Shown here piece after piece: positions 34,670 through 42,944 of a stretch of DNA of 64,000 nt. The stretch is from contig NZ_CP087263.1 of assembly GCF_020923435.1 (NCBI RefSeq), positions 2,995,970-3,059,969 on the forward strand, in the 5' to 3' direction. Below the pieces are notes generated by a model. That model saw nothing but the letters and a program-made list of their open reading frames with translations, did not search any database and was not told the DNA's origin. The stretch is from Brevibacillus humidisoli. GTDB taxonomy: Bacteria > Bacillota > Bacilli > Brevibacillales > Brevibacillaceae. The first letter of the stretch is position 1, and the number at the start of each line of letters is the position of its first letter. Made by a program: the position numbers and the translations under genes.

Positions 34670-36130
34670 GTGAACAAGGCACAATTCCTTCAAGAAAAAA
34701 TAGCCTATCTGATCCGCTATCCCGGACAAACCGAGCTTGACTTCTACCGCCATCTGACAGAACGCTATCCAACGGAAGCAGTTGGTTGGTTTCACCTAGG
34801 CGAGGAGAGCGAGCGTCACGGTGACCGGCAGCGGGCTTTACAATATTACCGTCAGGCGATACACGGGCATGCCAGCAGCGAATTCCACGATCTGGCGCGG
34901 CAAGCATATCGTCGGCTGCTGAAGGAGCGAAGACAGCGGCGATGGAAGGCAGCCCTGAGACGGCTGCTCTCTCTGGCTGTGCTTACACTGCTGCTGTCGC
35001 TGCTCCCTCATCCTACCCTGGCCCCCGTCCTTGAGCAGACTGACCAGAACGCCGCTGTCGCAGCACAAACCAGCGGCGTCGAAAAGGATCCTGTGCAGCA
35101 TACGGAAGTAATCGCCGTTCCGCCAGGTTTGACAGGCAAAAGGCTGCAAGCCCAGGTAAAACATTACCTCGCGTCAAGACGGCTGCACTTCACGGTTCCG
35201 TTTACCGTGATCCTCGTACCCGAGACAGGTGGACTGCCATCTTTTACGCCGCTGCTGTTTTATCGCCCGACGACGGTAAAAGGAATCATCCGTTTTGATC
35301 CGACAAGCAACAAGTTGATTGCGGAGAACTATTATGATCCTGCCTGTGAGTGCGCCGATCAACCTCCTGTAGCGGATGCCAAACGGGCGCTGTCTGAGGA
35401 GCAGCAGACGCTGGAACAGGTGCTGCTGATGCGAAATGCCCTCTATCGCACCTATCAGCAAACCGGTCGCCTGCCAGGACAACTGCAGGATTTGACCAAG
35501 CCCACTCCGGCCAACAGACTGTCCGCTCTGCCCCGGCTGGCTGTTCCGGCCAAGCTGCAGCATCAATCGGCGCAAACAGCGGACCTTCAGTGGGCGTACC
35601 GCCCCGATCGATTCCGCCCTGACATGGCTTGGGATAGCTTGTCAGAAGTTCTGCCGCTGCCCTATTATGCAGAACCGACGATACCACTGGATCCGCTGCG
35701 GATTCTTGTACATAAACCCTCCCATCGGCTTCTGCTGACCAGCGGCCCGCATCTCGTGCGCCAGTATCCGATCGGGATCGGGAAAAACGACTCGACACCG
35801 GACGGTTACTTCACCATTCTGCAAAAGATGAACTACCCGGCAGGCGCAGGCAATATCTACGGCTCAAGAGGGATGACTTTTTTCAACACATCCTACGCCA
35901 TTCATGGCACCAACGATCCAGACAGCATCGGCAAGGCGAAATCGCTGGGCTGCATCCGTCTGCACAATGCCGACGTAGAGGAGCTGTACAGCTTTGTCAG
36001 TCCTGGTACAGATGTGATCATCTCATCACAAGCCCAGCCACTGCTCGCCTGGACAAATGGCGCTCGCCAGTTGATCCCTGCCGGCAGCCATGAAAAAACG
36101 CCTGGGGTGACGTATCATTGGCTGCACTGA
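34670..36130 (+). CDS. L,D-transpeptidase with TPR-like N-terminus
   Basis: 486 residues from GTG at 34670 (GGGGAGGG upstream). Residues ~5-85 form TPR-like helices (AVGWFHLGEESERHGDRQRALQYYRQAI) in the cytoplasm. One membrane helix at ~102-118 (LLSLAVLTLLLSLLPHP) follows, then an extracellular region. The YkuD domain is at the end: PIGIGKNDSTPDGYFTI, HGTNDPDSIGKAKSLGCIRLHN, where the His and Cys (~428) are catalytic. It would form or break L,D-crosslinks in peptidoglycan or attach lipoproteins. An N-terminal TPR on the cytoplasmic side of a YkuD enzyme is uncommon and may tie it to an internal partner. Confidence 0.9.
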   Translation: MNKAQFLQEKIAYLIRYPGQTELDFYRHLTERYPTEAVGWFHLGEESERHGDRQRALQYYRQAIHGHASSEFHDLARQAYRRLLKERRQRRWKAALRRLLSLAVLTLLLSLLPHPTLAPVLEQTDQNAAVAAQTSGVEKDPVQHTEVIAVPPGLTGKRLQAQVKHYLASRRLHFTVPFTVILVPETGGLPSFTPLLFYRPTTVKGIIRFDPTSNKLIAENYYDPACECADQPPVADAKRALSEEQQTLEQVLLMRNALYRTYQQTGRLPGQLQDLTKPTPANRLSALPRLAVPAKLQHQSAQTADLQWAYRPDRFRPDMAWDSLSEVLPLPYYAEPTIPLDPLRILVHKPSHRLLLTSGPHLVRQYPIGIGKNDSTPDGYFTILQKMNYPAGAGNIYGSRGMTFFNTSYAIHGTNDPDSIGKAKSLGCIRLHNADVEELYSFVSPGTDVIISSQAQPLLAWTNGARQLIPAGSHEKTPGVTYHWLH

Positions 36131-36179
36131 TCACTGCGGCCTCCTATCCGTCCGTCGGTGAGTCAAAAACTGGCTCCGC

Positions 36180-36620
36180 CTAGAACTTGCCTTGTATGCG
36201 GAACATAATCTCCGCAAACAGGGCCGCAAACAGAAACGTCCCGGTATACACCACGAGAGAGACCACAACGATCCGCCAGCTCAACTTTTTAAAGTCGGCC
36301 AGGTCTTTCCCGAACGATAACCCCGCGTATGCGAGGATCGGTGTGGCCAGCGCCATGAAATTAATCTTTGCGGTCATTTCGGCTAGATAGGAGTTGCCCG
36401 GGAAAACGGGTGAAGTAATCAATAAGGCCAGCAAAGAAATCCAGACAACCGCTGGCAGTTTGAACGGCAGGCAGTCCGTTAAGCTCCAGCCGATGATCGT
36501 GACAGCTACGATGATCATGATGCCGGGCAACGCTTCAATTGGAGAAACGCCGTACCCAACCCAGTTCCCTAAAATAGCAATCAAGCCGATGATTGAGACG
36601 ATCAACAGTTTTTGCTTCAT
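36180..36620 (-). CDS. Small integral membrane protein, partner of the DUF3100-type protein
   Basis: 146 residues with four predicted membrane helices (LLIVSIIGLIAILGNWVGYG; GIMIIVAVTIIGWSL; LPAVVWISLLALLITSPVF; a C-terminal VVVSLVVYTGTFLFAALFAEIMF) and a conserved-looking loop ATPILAYAGLSFGKDL. Start at 36620 overlaps the previous gene's stop by ATGA, so the two are translationally coupled and probably form a two-subunit carrier. I do not know a characterised homologue. Confidence 0.82.
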   Translation of the reverse strand: MKQKLLIVSIIGLIAILGNWVGYGVSPIEALPGIMIIVAVTIIGWSLTDCLPFKLPAVVWISLLALLITSPVFPGNSYLAEMTAKINFMALATPILAYAGLSFGKDLADFKKLSWRIVVVSLVVYTGTFLFAALFAEIMFRIQGKF

Positions 36621-37441
36621 CGGCTGACTCCCTCCCCTTTATCGACAGCATGCCGTCTGCCCAAGATCGGTTCTAGCCAGCGGTAGAGGCGAACCGTGAC
36701 GGGGAGCGAGAAAAAGATACATACATAAGTCCCGATAATGATCGTAATCAGGTTGGCTGCCCCAGCAAACACAGCGATCTCTTCTGCATGTTCGGGGAAC
36801 GTAACCGCCAGTGCTCCAGATGCAGCCGCCATCATGCTGCCAGAGCCGACTCCCGCGCCCATCGCAAGCGAAATCGGGTGAAAGAGGCCCAGACTACCCA
36901 GGAAGCCGGCCAACAAGGCGAGGTAGATCGCTCCGAAGATCGTTCCGCAGATGTATACCCCTAATGCGCCCCGTACCTCCGGAGAATCGCCGCCATATTT
37001 TTCAGAGATGACCGCCAGATTTGGTTCACGGTCAATCGAGAACGTCGCACCGATCGCCTCCCGTTTCATCCCGATTAACAGAGCGATCGGCAGCCCCAGA
37101 ATGATCGTTCCGACAAAATGGCCGATCTCCTGTACACTGAGTGAGAAACCGGCGTCAAAGATCTGCGGCAGAGACGGCCCCAACATCGTGCCCAGCTTGG
37201 CTACAAACAGCATGAAAGCAATGCCCAAAATATAAGATGCCCGCTTCATTTCACCCATTTTCAACCAGTTGAAGGTAGGCCAACTGATAAAACCGCCGAT
37301 GACTAATGCATACAGCATAGGGAAAAGCGCCAAGACACCGATCCCTAAATCAATCTTTTTCGTCCCGATCAGTTCGGTCACAATCACCAGCCCTAGGACG
37401 ATGACGTGAAGCTTCCATTCGCGTACGCGCTCTTCACTCAC
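36617..37441 (-). CDS. DUF3100-type integral membrane protein, putative carrier
   Basis: 274 residues, about seven membrane helices; GTG start at 37441 behind GGAGGG. A glycine/serine-rich loop LAMGAGVGSGSMMAAASGALA near residue 200 resembles substrate-binding re-entrant loops of secondary carriers. Likely DUF3100 family by overall pattern; assignment is from memory of the family and should be tested. It follows a beta-hydroxyacid dehydrogenase and an aldehyde dehydrogenase in the same direction and is coupled to the 146-residue membrane protein, so transport of a hydroxy- or keto-acid substrate of those enzymes is the natural inference. Confidence 0.78.
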   Translation of the reverse strand: MSEERVREWKLHVIVLGLVIVTELIGTKKIDLGIGVLALFPMLYALVIGGFISWPTFNWLKMGEMKRASYILGIAFMLFVAKLGTMLGPSLPQIFDAGFSLSVQEIGHFVGTIILGLPIALLIGMKREAIGATFSIDREPNLAVISEKYGGDSPEVRGALGVYICGTIFGAIYLALLAGFLGSLGLFHPISLAMGAGVGSGSMMAAASGALAVTFPEHAEEIAVFAGAANLITIIIGTYVCIFFSLPVTVRLYRWLEPILGRRHAVDKGEGVSR

Positions 37442-37521
37442 GCTGCATCCCTCCGTTTCCCAACCTTAGTCATCCTGTTTCTTCCTCCTTTCCGATATCG
37501 AACAAACGCTTTTCTATCCAT

Positions 37522-38403
37522 TCAATGATTTGCCAGGGATTGAATCACCTCGCAAACGGCGGACGAATCCAGTGTTCCTTTTCCTTGGGCCTTGGCCGCT
37601 TCATAGAACTGATAGGTTACCGAACCCATCAGCGCAGGTACGGTACAGTACGTGGCGGTACCGACATACAGAGAGAGGTCCTTGTGCATGTGTTCAAGCC
37701 GAAACTTCACCTCTTCATAGGTGCCATTCAATATATTGGGTCCGAAAATTGAGAGTACCCGGTTATGACCAGATCCTTTGTCGATCACCTCCGCCAACTT
37801 GCTTGGTTCCACTCCCGCTTTCTTGGCGACCGTAAACGCTTCCCCAAGAGCAATCGTGATCGTGGCTACAACTGCATTGTGACACAGCTTCGCCACTTGT
37901 CCGGAGCCCGACTCACCCAGGTAGACGATCTCTTGACCGATCGCCTCTAGGTACGGGCGAGCAGTCGGCAACTGCTCTTCATCACCTCCCACCATAATCG
38001 TCAACGCCCCGCTGTCTGCACCTGCCGGCCCTCCACTGACCGGACAGTCAAAAAAGTGTGCTCCTCTCTCCCTCGCCAATCGGTACAGATCACGGGCCGT
38101 TTCAGGATCAGTAGTGCTCGTATCGATTAGATAACTGCCGGAGGAGAGAGAGGAAAAGACGCCATCCTCCCCTGCCAACACCTGTCGCACGATTGACGGT
38201 CCGGGCAGAGAGGTGAAAATCACCTGCGCCGCTTGGCCGATCTCCCGTGGAGACGAGACTGGGATCGCTCCCTGTTGGACAGCCCAGTCTATTGACGTTT
38301 GCTCTGCATCGTATGCGTATACCTGATATCCTTTTTGCAGCAGATTTTTAAGCATTCCCTTTCCCATCGCGCCAATGCCGATCAAGCCGATTGTTTCCAC
38401 CAT
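37522..38403 (-). CDS. Beta-hydroxyacid dehydrogenase (tartronate-semialdehyde reductase / 3-hydroxyisobutyrate dehydrogenase family)
   Basis: 293 residues. Rossmann loop GLIGIGAMGKGM at the N-terminus, the substrate motif FFDCPVSGGPAGADSGALTIMVGG, and the catalytic lysine in GSGQVAKLCHNAVVA. Oxidises a beta-hydroxyacid to its semialdehyde (or the reverse) with NAD(P). It begins 18 bp after the aldehyde dehydrogenase gene. Together they would convert hydroxyacid to semialdehyde to acid or acyl-CoA. Whether the substrate is hydroxyisobutyrate, hydroxypropionate, glycerate or another cannot be read. Confidence 0.9.
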   Translation of the reverse strand: MVETIGLIGIGAMGKGMLKNLLQKGYQVYAYDAEQTSIDWAVQQGAIPVSSPREIGQAAQVIFTSLPGPSIVRQVLAGEDGVFSSLSSGSYLIDTSTTDPETARDLYRLARERGAHFFDCPVSGGPAGADSGALTIMVGGDEEQLPTARPYLEAIGQEIVYLGESGSGQVAKLCHNAVVATITIALGEAFTVAKKAGVEPSKLAEVIDKGSGHNRVLSIFGPNILNGTYEEVKFRLEHMHKDLSLYVGTATYCTVPALMGSVTYQFYEAAKAQGKGTLDSSAVCEVIQSLANH

Positions 38404-38421
38404 TTTCTACCTCTTTCCTGG

Positions 38422-39873
38422 TTAAGGGCGTACGTAGACTGTTTTCAGTTCTACGTAAAAATCGAGTGCCGATTCGCCCTGTTCTTTTGGACCGATGCCG
38501 GAGATCTTCTTGCCGCCAAACGGATACTGCGACTCAAAGTGGGTGGACGGCAGATTGACGTGCGTCACGCCCGATTGAATGCCCCGTACGAATTGGAACG
38601 CCTTATTCAAGTCGTTGGTAAAGATGGTAGAGGAAAGTCCGAATTCCACCCGGTTGGCCGCTTCCATCGCTTGCTCATACGACTCCACGTCGATCACGGA
38701 GATCACAGGTGCGAATATTTCTTCCTGTGCGATAACCATATCAGGTTTCACATTGGTAAATACGGTCGGAGCTACGAAGTATCCGTGCTGCAGGGCACCG
38801 TCGGTTAGGCGCGTTCCGCCGCACTCCAGTACCGCTCCCTCTTCCACGCCTTTTTTCACATAATACAGGTACGTATCCAGTTGGTTTTGATCGATCACCG
38901 GTCCGTTCTCGCTTTCTGGATCAAATCCGTTGCCGACCCTCAGTTCTCTCGCCCTTTTGATCAGCTTCGTCTTCACCTCTTCAGCGACAGCAGGCAGTAC
39001 GAGCACGCGACTGGTTCCGGTGCAGCGCTGTCCGTTGTCGAGAAAGCCGCTCAAAACAATACTGTCGATTGCCAGGTCAATGTCAGCGTCTTCCAGAATG
39101 ATCGCCGGGTTCTTGCCCCCCATCTCCGCCTGCATCTTGCCCCCGCGGGAAGCAACAGCCTGACCAAGCGCCAAGCCAACTTCGGACGAGCCGGTGAAGG
39201 AGATTCCTTTTACGTCTGGATGATGCGCCAATTCATCGCCGATGACCGCCCCCGGTCCGGTAACCATGTTGACGACTCCTGTGGGTACGCCACTCTCGAT
39301 CAAGAGCTGCATCAACATTACGCTGATCAGCGACGTGTTGCTGGCCGGTTTGAACACGACGGTGTTGCCGGCAATGATCGCCGGTACGATTTTCCACAAT
39401 CCGATGCCCAACGGGAAGTTCCACGGTGCGATGATCGCAAACACGCCGATTGGCTCGCGTACGGTATATCCAAAGACCTGCTCATCCCAGGAAGGCACGG
39501 TTTGTCCGGTCAATCGGGTAGCTTCACCTGTCAACTGCTTCATCGACAAGATCGTTTTGTTGACCTCGCCTCTCGCCTCCCGCAAGGTTTTGCCTACTTC
39601 ACGGGTAATCGTCTCCGCCAATTCCTCACGCTTGTTCTCAAGCAGTTGGATCAGCCTGAACAAGAATTCGCCGCGCTTCGGGGCAGCCGTCTGGGACCAA
39701 GCTGGAAACGCGGCCTTGGCCGCTTGGATCGCGTCTCGTGCATCGTCTGCGTTCGACTTTTGGAAATACCCCAACACTTCATTGGTATTGGCTGGATTTA
39801 CGCTGGGAAACAACTGTCCGGAGCGGCAGTTGATCCACTCGCCATTTACATAGTTGCGATAGGTTTCACTCAT
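38422..39873 (-). CDS. NAD(P)-dependent aldehyde dehydrogenase
   Basis: 483 residues, full-length ALDH superfamily. WNFPLGIGLWKIVPAIIAGNTVVFKP, catalytic Glu in QAEMGGKNPAII and catalytic Cys (~282) in DNGQRCTGTSR are all present, as is the EEIFAPVISV motif. The similarity pattern is that of Bacillus YcbD-type semialdehyde dehydrogenases, which do not use CoA. First gene of a four-gene operon, divergent from a GAF/PucR-type regulator. ATG at 39873 with AGGAGG upstream; promoter at 39922-39950. Confidence 0.92.
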   Translation of the reverse strand: MSETYRNYVNGEWINCRSGQLFPSVNPANTNEVLGYFQKSNADDARDAIQAAKAAFPAWSQTAAPKRGEFLFRLIQLLENKREELAETITREVGKTLREARGEVNKTILSMKQLTGEATRLTGQTVPSWDEQVFGYTVREPIGVFAIIAPWNFPLGIGLWKIVPAIIAGNTVVFKPASNTSLISVMLMQLLIESGVPTGVVNMVTGPGAVIGDELAHHPDVKGISFTGSSEVGLALGQAVASRGGKMQAEMGGKNPAIILEDADIDLAIDSIVLSGFLDNGQRCTGTSRVLVLPAVAEEVKTKLIKRARELRVGNGFDPESENGPVIDQNQLDTYLYYVKKGVEEGAVLECGGTRLTDGALQHGYFVAPTVFTNVKPDMVIAQEEIFAPVISVIDVESYEQAMEAANRVEFGLSSTIFTNDLNKAFQFVRGIQSGVTHVNLPSTHFESQYPFGGKKISGIGPKEQGESALDFYVELKTVYVRP

Positions 39874-39921
39874 TCCCTTTCCTCCTCCTTACTGCCCATC
39901 AAGACCATTTGTTTACTGATA

Positions 39922-39950
39922 ATTGTATGAATTCAGAACTCAAGGTACAA
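39922..39950 (-). promoter_or_regulatory. Promoter of the aldehyde dehydrogenase operon
   Basis: Minus strand TTGTAC (39950-39945), 17 bp, TACAAT (39927-39922). It lies in the 138-bp gap shared with the divergent regulator, the obvious place for that regulator's operator. Confidence 0.6.
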
Positions 39951-40011
39951 TGTAAGTATCTACATCATTTGATCATTTATTATAGAAGTTTTTCTATAGG
40001 AGAGAGGCGTC

Positions 40012-42120
40012 ATGGATAACCTTGAGGCGGTCTGTGCCTTTATCGAGAAAAAGGGAGCAGACACTAGCTATTCCATCTGGATTGGCAAGTCGCGCAACCA
40101 CCGTCTGGCATTCGCTTGCGGTCGCGGGCCAAGCCAGTTTTCGTCACCGCCTACTGCAGGCACGGTGCCGATCGACAAAGCGTACGCACTCACCGTTAGC
40201 GAATGCGATATCCAAATCACCTTCGCTTATCCCGAAGGGTTTCTCGCAGTCGTCTCCCTCTGCAGCAGCCATTGTCCGTTCTCAGACGGCGAGCTGGAGC
40301 ACTTGCGGATGCTCCTTCACGTCTGTTTCTTGCAGCAGACCATCCGCATGAAAAACATGGAATTAGGCAAGCTGATTGAAGGAATTCGCTCCATTACTGC
40401 CTCGCTGGATCTGGACGAACTGATCAAAAAAATGATTGGCAACGCCCTGACTGTGATCCCTGCCGCCGACGCGGGTCTGCTTCACCTCTACGACCCGGAG
40501 ATTGATCGGCTGGTTCCCAGAGCAGCTGTCGGGTTTGCCGAAGGCCCGATTCAACAGTTCCGGTTGCGGATCGGCGAATCGATCGCCGGTAAAGTATTTC
40601 AAGACGGCAAAGCACGGATCTACTATTCCAACGCCGAAGCCCACCAGGGGATGAGCGATCTGTCTGCGGAGAACTACTCCCATCTGGATGCAGCCAAAAA
40701 ACTTAGCAGCTTAAAAGCGATGCTGAACGTACCCATCACGATCGGAGGGAAGCGGATCGGTGTGCTGGTATTGCACCAGTTTGAAAAAGAGGGAGAGTTG
40801 TCAGAGCAAGACCTGCATCTCCTGCAAGGATTCGCCGATCAGGCCGCCATAGCCATACAAAATGCGCAGCTCTATATGGAGACAAAGTCAGCCCTGCAGG
40901 AACTGGACGAACTGAGCAAACAGTTGAAGGTAAAAAACCAATCCCTGATCAAGCGGAACGAAATCCACGATACGCTGACCCGCCTTTCGCTGCAGAACAA
41001 AGGAAGCGACGTAATCGTTCAGGCGATGAACCGGATCACGGAGAAGCAGGTGGCGTTTATCGACTGCCTGGAGGATGTGTACTATCCAACCATCGCGGCT
41101 GCTCGTCCCATGATCAGCTCCGATGAGGTTTCACAGCTGTTCCGGTACAGGCGCCGTCCGATTTTCGCCCAAATCGTCACCGATGATAATACAAGCTGCT
41201 ATCTATATCCGATCATCAATGATACGGTGTTGCTCGGCTGTTTGCTCGTCGAGACCGATCATCCCGTACTTCCCGAACTGGACCAGATCACGATCGAACA
41301 GGGAGGAGCGGTGCTTGCCCTGGAGCTGGTAAAAAAGCAAACGATTGCCTCCATCTATTACAAAAAAACGCACGAATTCTTTCAGGAATTGCTCCTCTTT
41401 CAAGATCCCGAGCTGTTGACCAGCCGAGGCAAGGAATTCGGTCTTGTCCCTTCCGCTCCATATGCGGTTGTGCTGTTTAAAATACCAGATTATCAAGATC
41501 TGCAGAAGCTGGAAGCCCAGATACACCGGCTGGTCGCAAAAGTGAAACAGGAATGTTATGGTGCCAGCCATCTTGTGTACGGCTTTCACGATCATGTGAC
41601 CATGCTCGTCTCGCTCACCAACCGCATGGAGGAAACCAGGCTGACCGACGTCTGCAGCGCAATCGCAGAAGAGTGGCACCGTCTGGGCGAGTCCTCGCTC
41701 TGTATAGGAATGGGCAGCATGTACGAAGGGATGGAGCAGATCAAAAAGAGCTATGAGGAAGCGAAGAAAGCGATCGCCTACCTGGTGAATCGCCACCTAA
41801 GCGGCGTCATACACTATCGGGAGCTCGGAGTAAACCGGCTGATTGCTCACCAATCACAAGCTGAAATCGAGACATTCATTGGAGAAGTATTTCATCCGCT
41901 GCGTACGAACAAAGCGAAAAACAGCGACTTGGAGCGGACGCTGCGGCTCTACATCGCGAACAACCAATCGATGCAGAGAACGGCAGATGGGCTTCACATT
42001 CACATCAACACCCTGTACCAACGCCTGCGGAGAATCGAGGAGCTTTTGCAAGTGGACTTGAACAGCCCGGAAGATCTGCTGAAGATTCAACTAGCTTGTT
42101 ATTTAAAAGAGTCCTCTTGA
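40012..42120 (+). CDS. GAF-domain transcriptional regulator, PucR/CdaR type
   Basis: 702 residues. A divergent N-terminal sensor (1-115), a GAF domain (~125-290, LDELIKKMIGNALTVIPAADAG to FADQAAIAIQNAQLY), a coiled-coil link, a second sensor segment, a degenerate GGDEF-like region, and the C-terminal PucR helix-turn-helix (LERTLRLYIANNQSMQRTADGLHIHINTLYQRLRRIEELLQVDL). This class activates catabolic genes on binding a small ligand. Divergent from the aldehyde dehydrogenase operon, which it very likely controls. ATG at 40012 behind GGAGAGAGG. Confidence 0.9.
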   Translation: MDNLEAVCAFIEKKGADTSYSIWIGKSRNHRLAFACGRGPSQFSSPPTAGTVPIDKAYALTVSECDIQITFAYPEGFLAVVSLCSSHCPFSDGELEHLRMLLHVCFLQQTIRMKNMELGKLIEGIRSITASLDLDELIKKMIGNALTVIPAADAGLLHLYDPEIDRLVPRAAVGFAEGPIQQFRLRIGESIAGKVFQDGKARIYYSNAEAHQGMSDLSAENYSHLDAAKKLSSLKAMLNVPITIGGKRIGVLVLHQFEKEGELSEQDLHLLQGFADQAAIAIQNAQLYMETKSALQELDELSKQLKVKNQSLIKRNEIHDTLTRLSLQNKGSDVIVQAMNRITEKQVAFIDCLEDVYYPTIAAARPMISSDEVSQLFRYRRRPIFAQIVTDDNTSCYLYPIINDTVLLGCLLVETDHPVLPELDQITIEQGGAVLALELVKKQTIASIYYKKTHEFFQELLLFQDPELLTSRGKEFGLVPSAPYAVVLFKIPDYQDLQKLEAQIHRLVAKVKQECYGASHLVYGFHDHVTMLVSLTNRMEETRLTDVCSAIAEEWHRLGESSLCIGMGSMYEGMEQIKKSYEEAKKAIAYLVNRHLSGVIHYRELGVNRLIAHQSQAEIETFIGEVFHPLRTNKAKNSDLERTLRLYIANNQSMQRTADGLHIHINTLYQRLRRIEELLQVDLNSPEDLLKIQLACYLKESS

Positions 42121-42196
42121 TCATCACGACAACGGTTTTAAGCAGTTTCTGACAAATCATCACGAGACTACCTGCAAGCAGTCCTATAAAATAAAA

Positions 42197-42224
42197 CGAG
42201 CAGACGCAACCATGCGCCTACTCG
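42197..42224. terminator. Bidirectional terminator between convergent genes
   Basis: CGAGCAGACGCA (42197-42208) and TGCGCCTACTCG (42213-42224) pair with two mismatches. Plus strand continues CTTCTCTTTT and minus strand TTTTATTTTAT, so it can end both the regulator and the 116-residue gene. Confidence 0.75.
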
Positions 42225-42265
42225 CTTCTCTTTTGGTTAAACCATAAGTCCGCAATGGACAGAGT

Positions 42266-42616
42266 TTACTCCTCCAACTGCTCCAGTTTCTCTTCCTGGA
42301 CATTGTCTTCTTCTGGATACCAGTGATCCAGCACTTTTCCCTGCAGCACTTTGCCATCAATAAAAGAAACCTGCTGCTCGGTAAACAGTGTCTTCCAATC
42401 AATCTCCAGCTCTTCCGCCAGCTTCACCACCGTGAGCAGTTCCGACCAGGCAACGTAGCGTTTGTACCAGAAAAACTGGGGCTGCTCATTCATGTATGGA
42501 TAGAGGTCATCAAAGTCCGTATGCTTGCAATCAAGTGCTCGCTCAAAATGGGTCTTTGCCTGCTGCAACTTCTCATAGAAAAACTGGTGCAAATCCAACT
42601 TTACCAAATCGGCCAT
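42266..42616 (-). CDS. Protein of unknown function, 116 residues
   Basis: Soluble, acidic, mainly helical, rich in Trp, Tyr and Phe (FFYEKLQQAKTHFERALD, QPQFFWYKRYVAWSELLTVV). ATG at 42616 has GGGAGG upstream, and the end is a Glu-rich tail. It may be a small structural or adaptor protein. I recognise no family. Monocistronic between a terminator and an open gap. Confidence 0.7.
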   Translation of the reverse strand: MADLVKLDLHQFFYEKLQQAKTHFERALDCKHTDFDDLYPYMNEQPQFFWYKRYVAWSELLTVVKLAEELEIDWKTLFTEQQVSFIDGKVLQGKVLDHWYPEEDNVQEEKLEQLEE

Positions 42617-42874
42617 GTGAATCCCTCCCGCTGGAAAAAATATCTGGGCATCATCAAGGAAAGTGGCAATGAGTTACGGGTTTCTTGTATTGTAACACGC
42701 ATGGCGAAAAGTGCAAATAGTCCAACACTTGACAATTGAAAAAGAGACAACTACCCGATGCGGCCGATTGTCGCAAACGGGTCGTTGGCGTGTTTTTCGG
42801 ATTCAGATAGCGATGCGGTATCACGGAGGAGCCAGTGAATCAATGAACTAACGAGTGCAATCGTTCAATAAATC

Positions 42875-42917
42875 AGCGGTAGTCTAAGACTATATTTTCT
42901 GGTCAAAGACTACCGCT
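42875..42917 (-). terminator. Hairpin after the PBP gene
   Basis: AGCGGTAGTCT (42875-42885) pairs perfectly with AGACTACCGCT (42907-42917). The loop has 21 nt. Thymine enrichment beyond the stem is modest on either side. Position 28 bp past the PBP stop supports a terminator role. Confidence 0.55.
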
Positions 42918-42944
42918 GTTTTGTATGTCGGGGGTCAGTCTACA

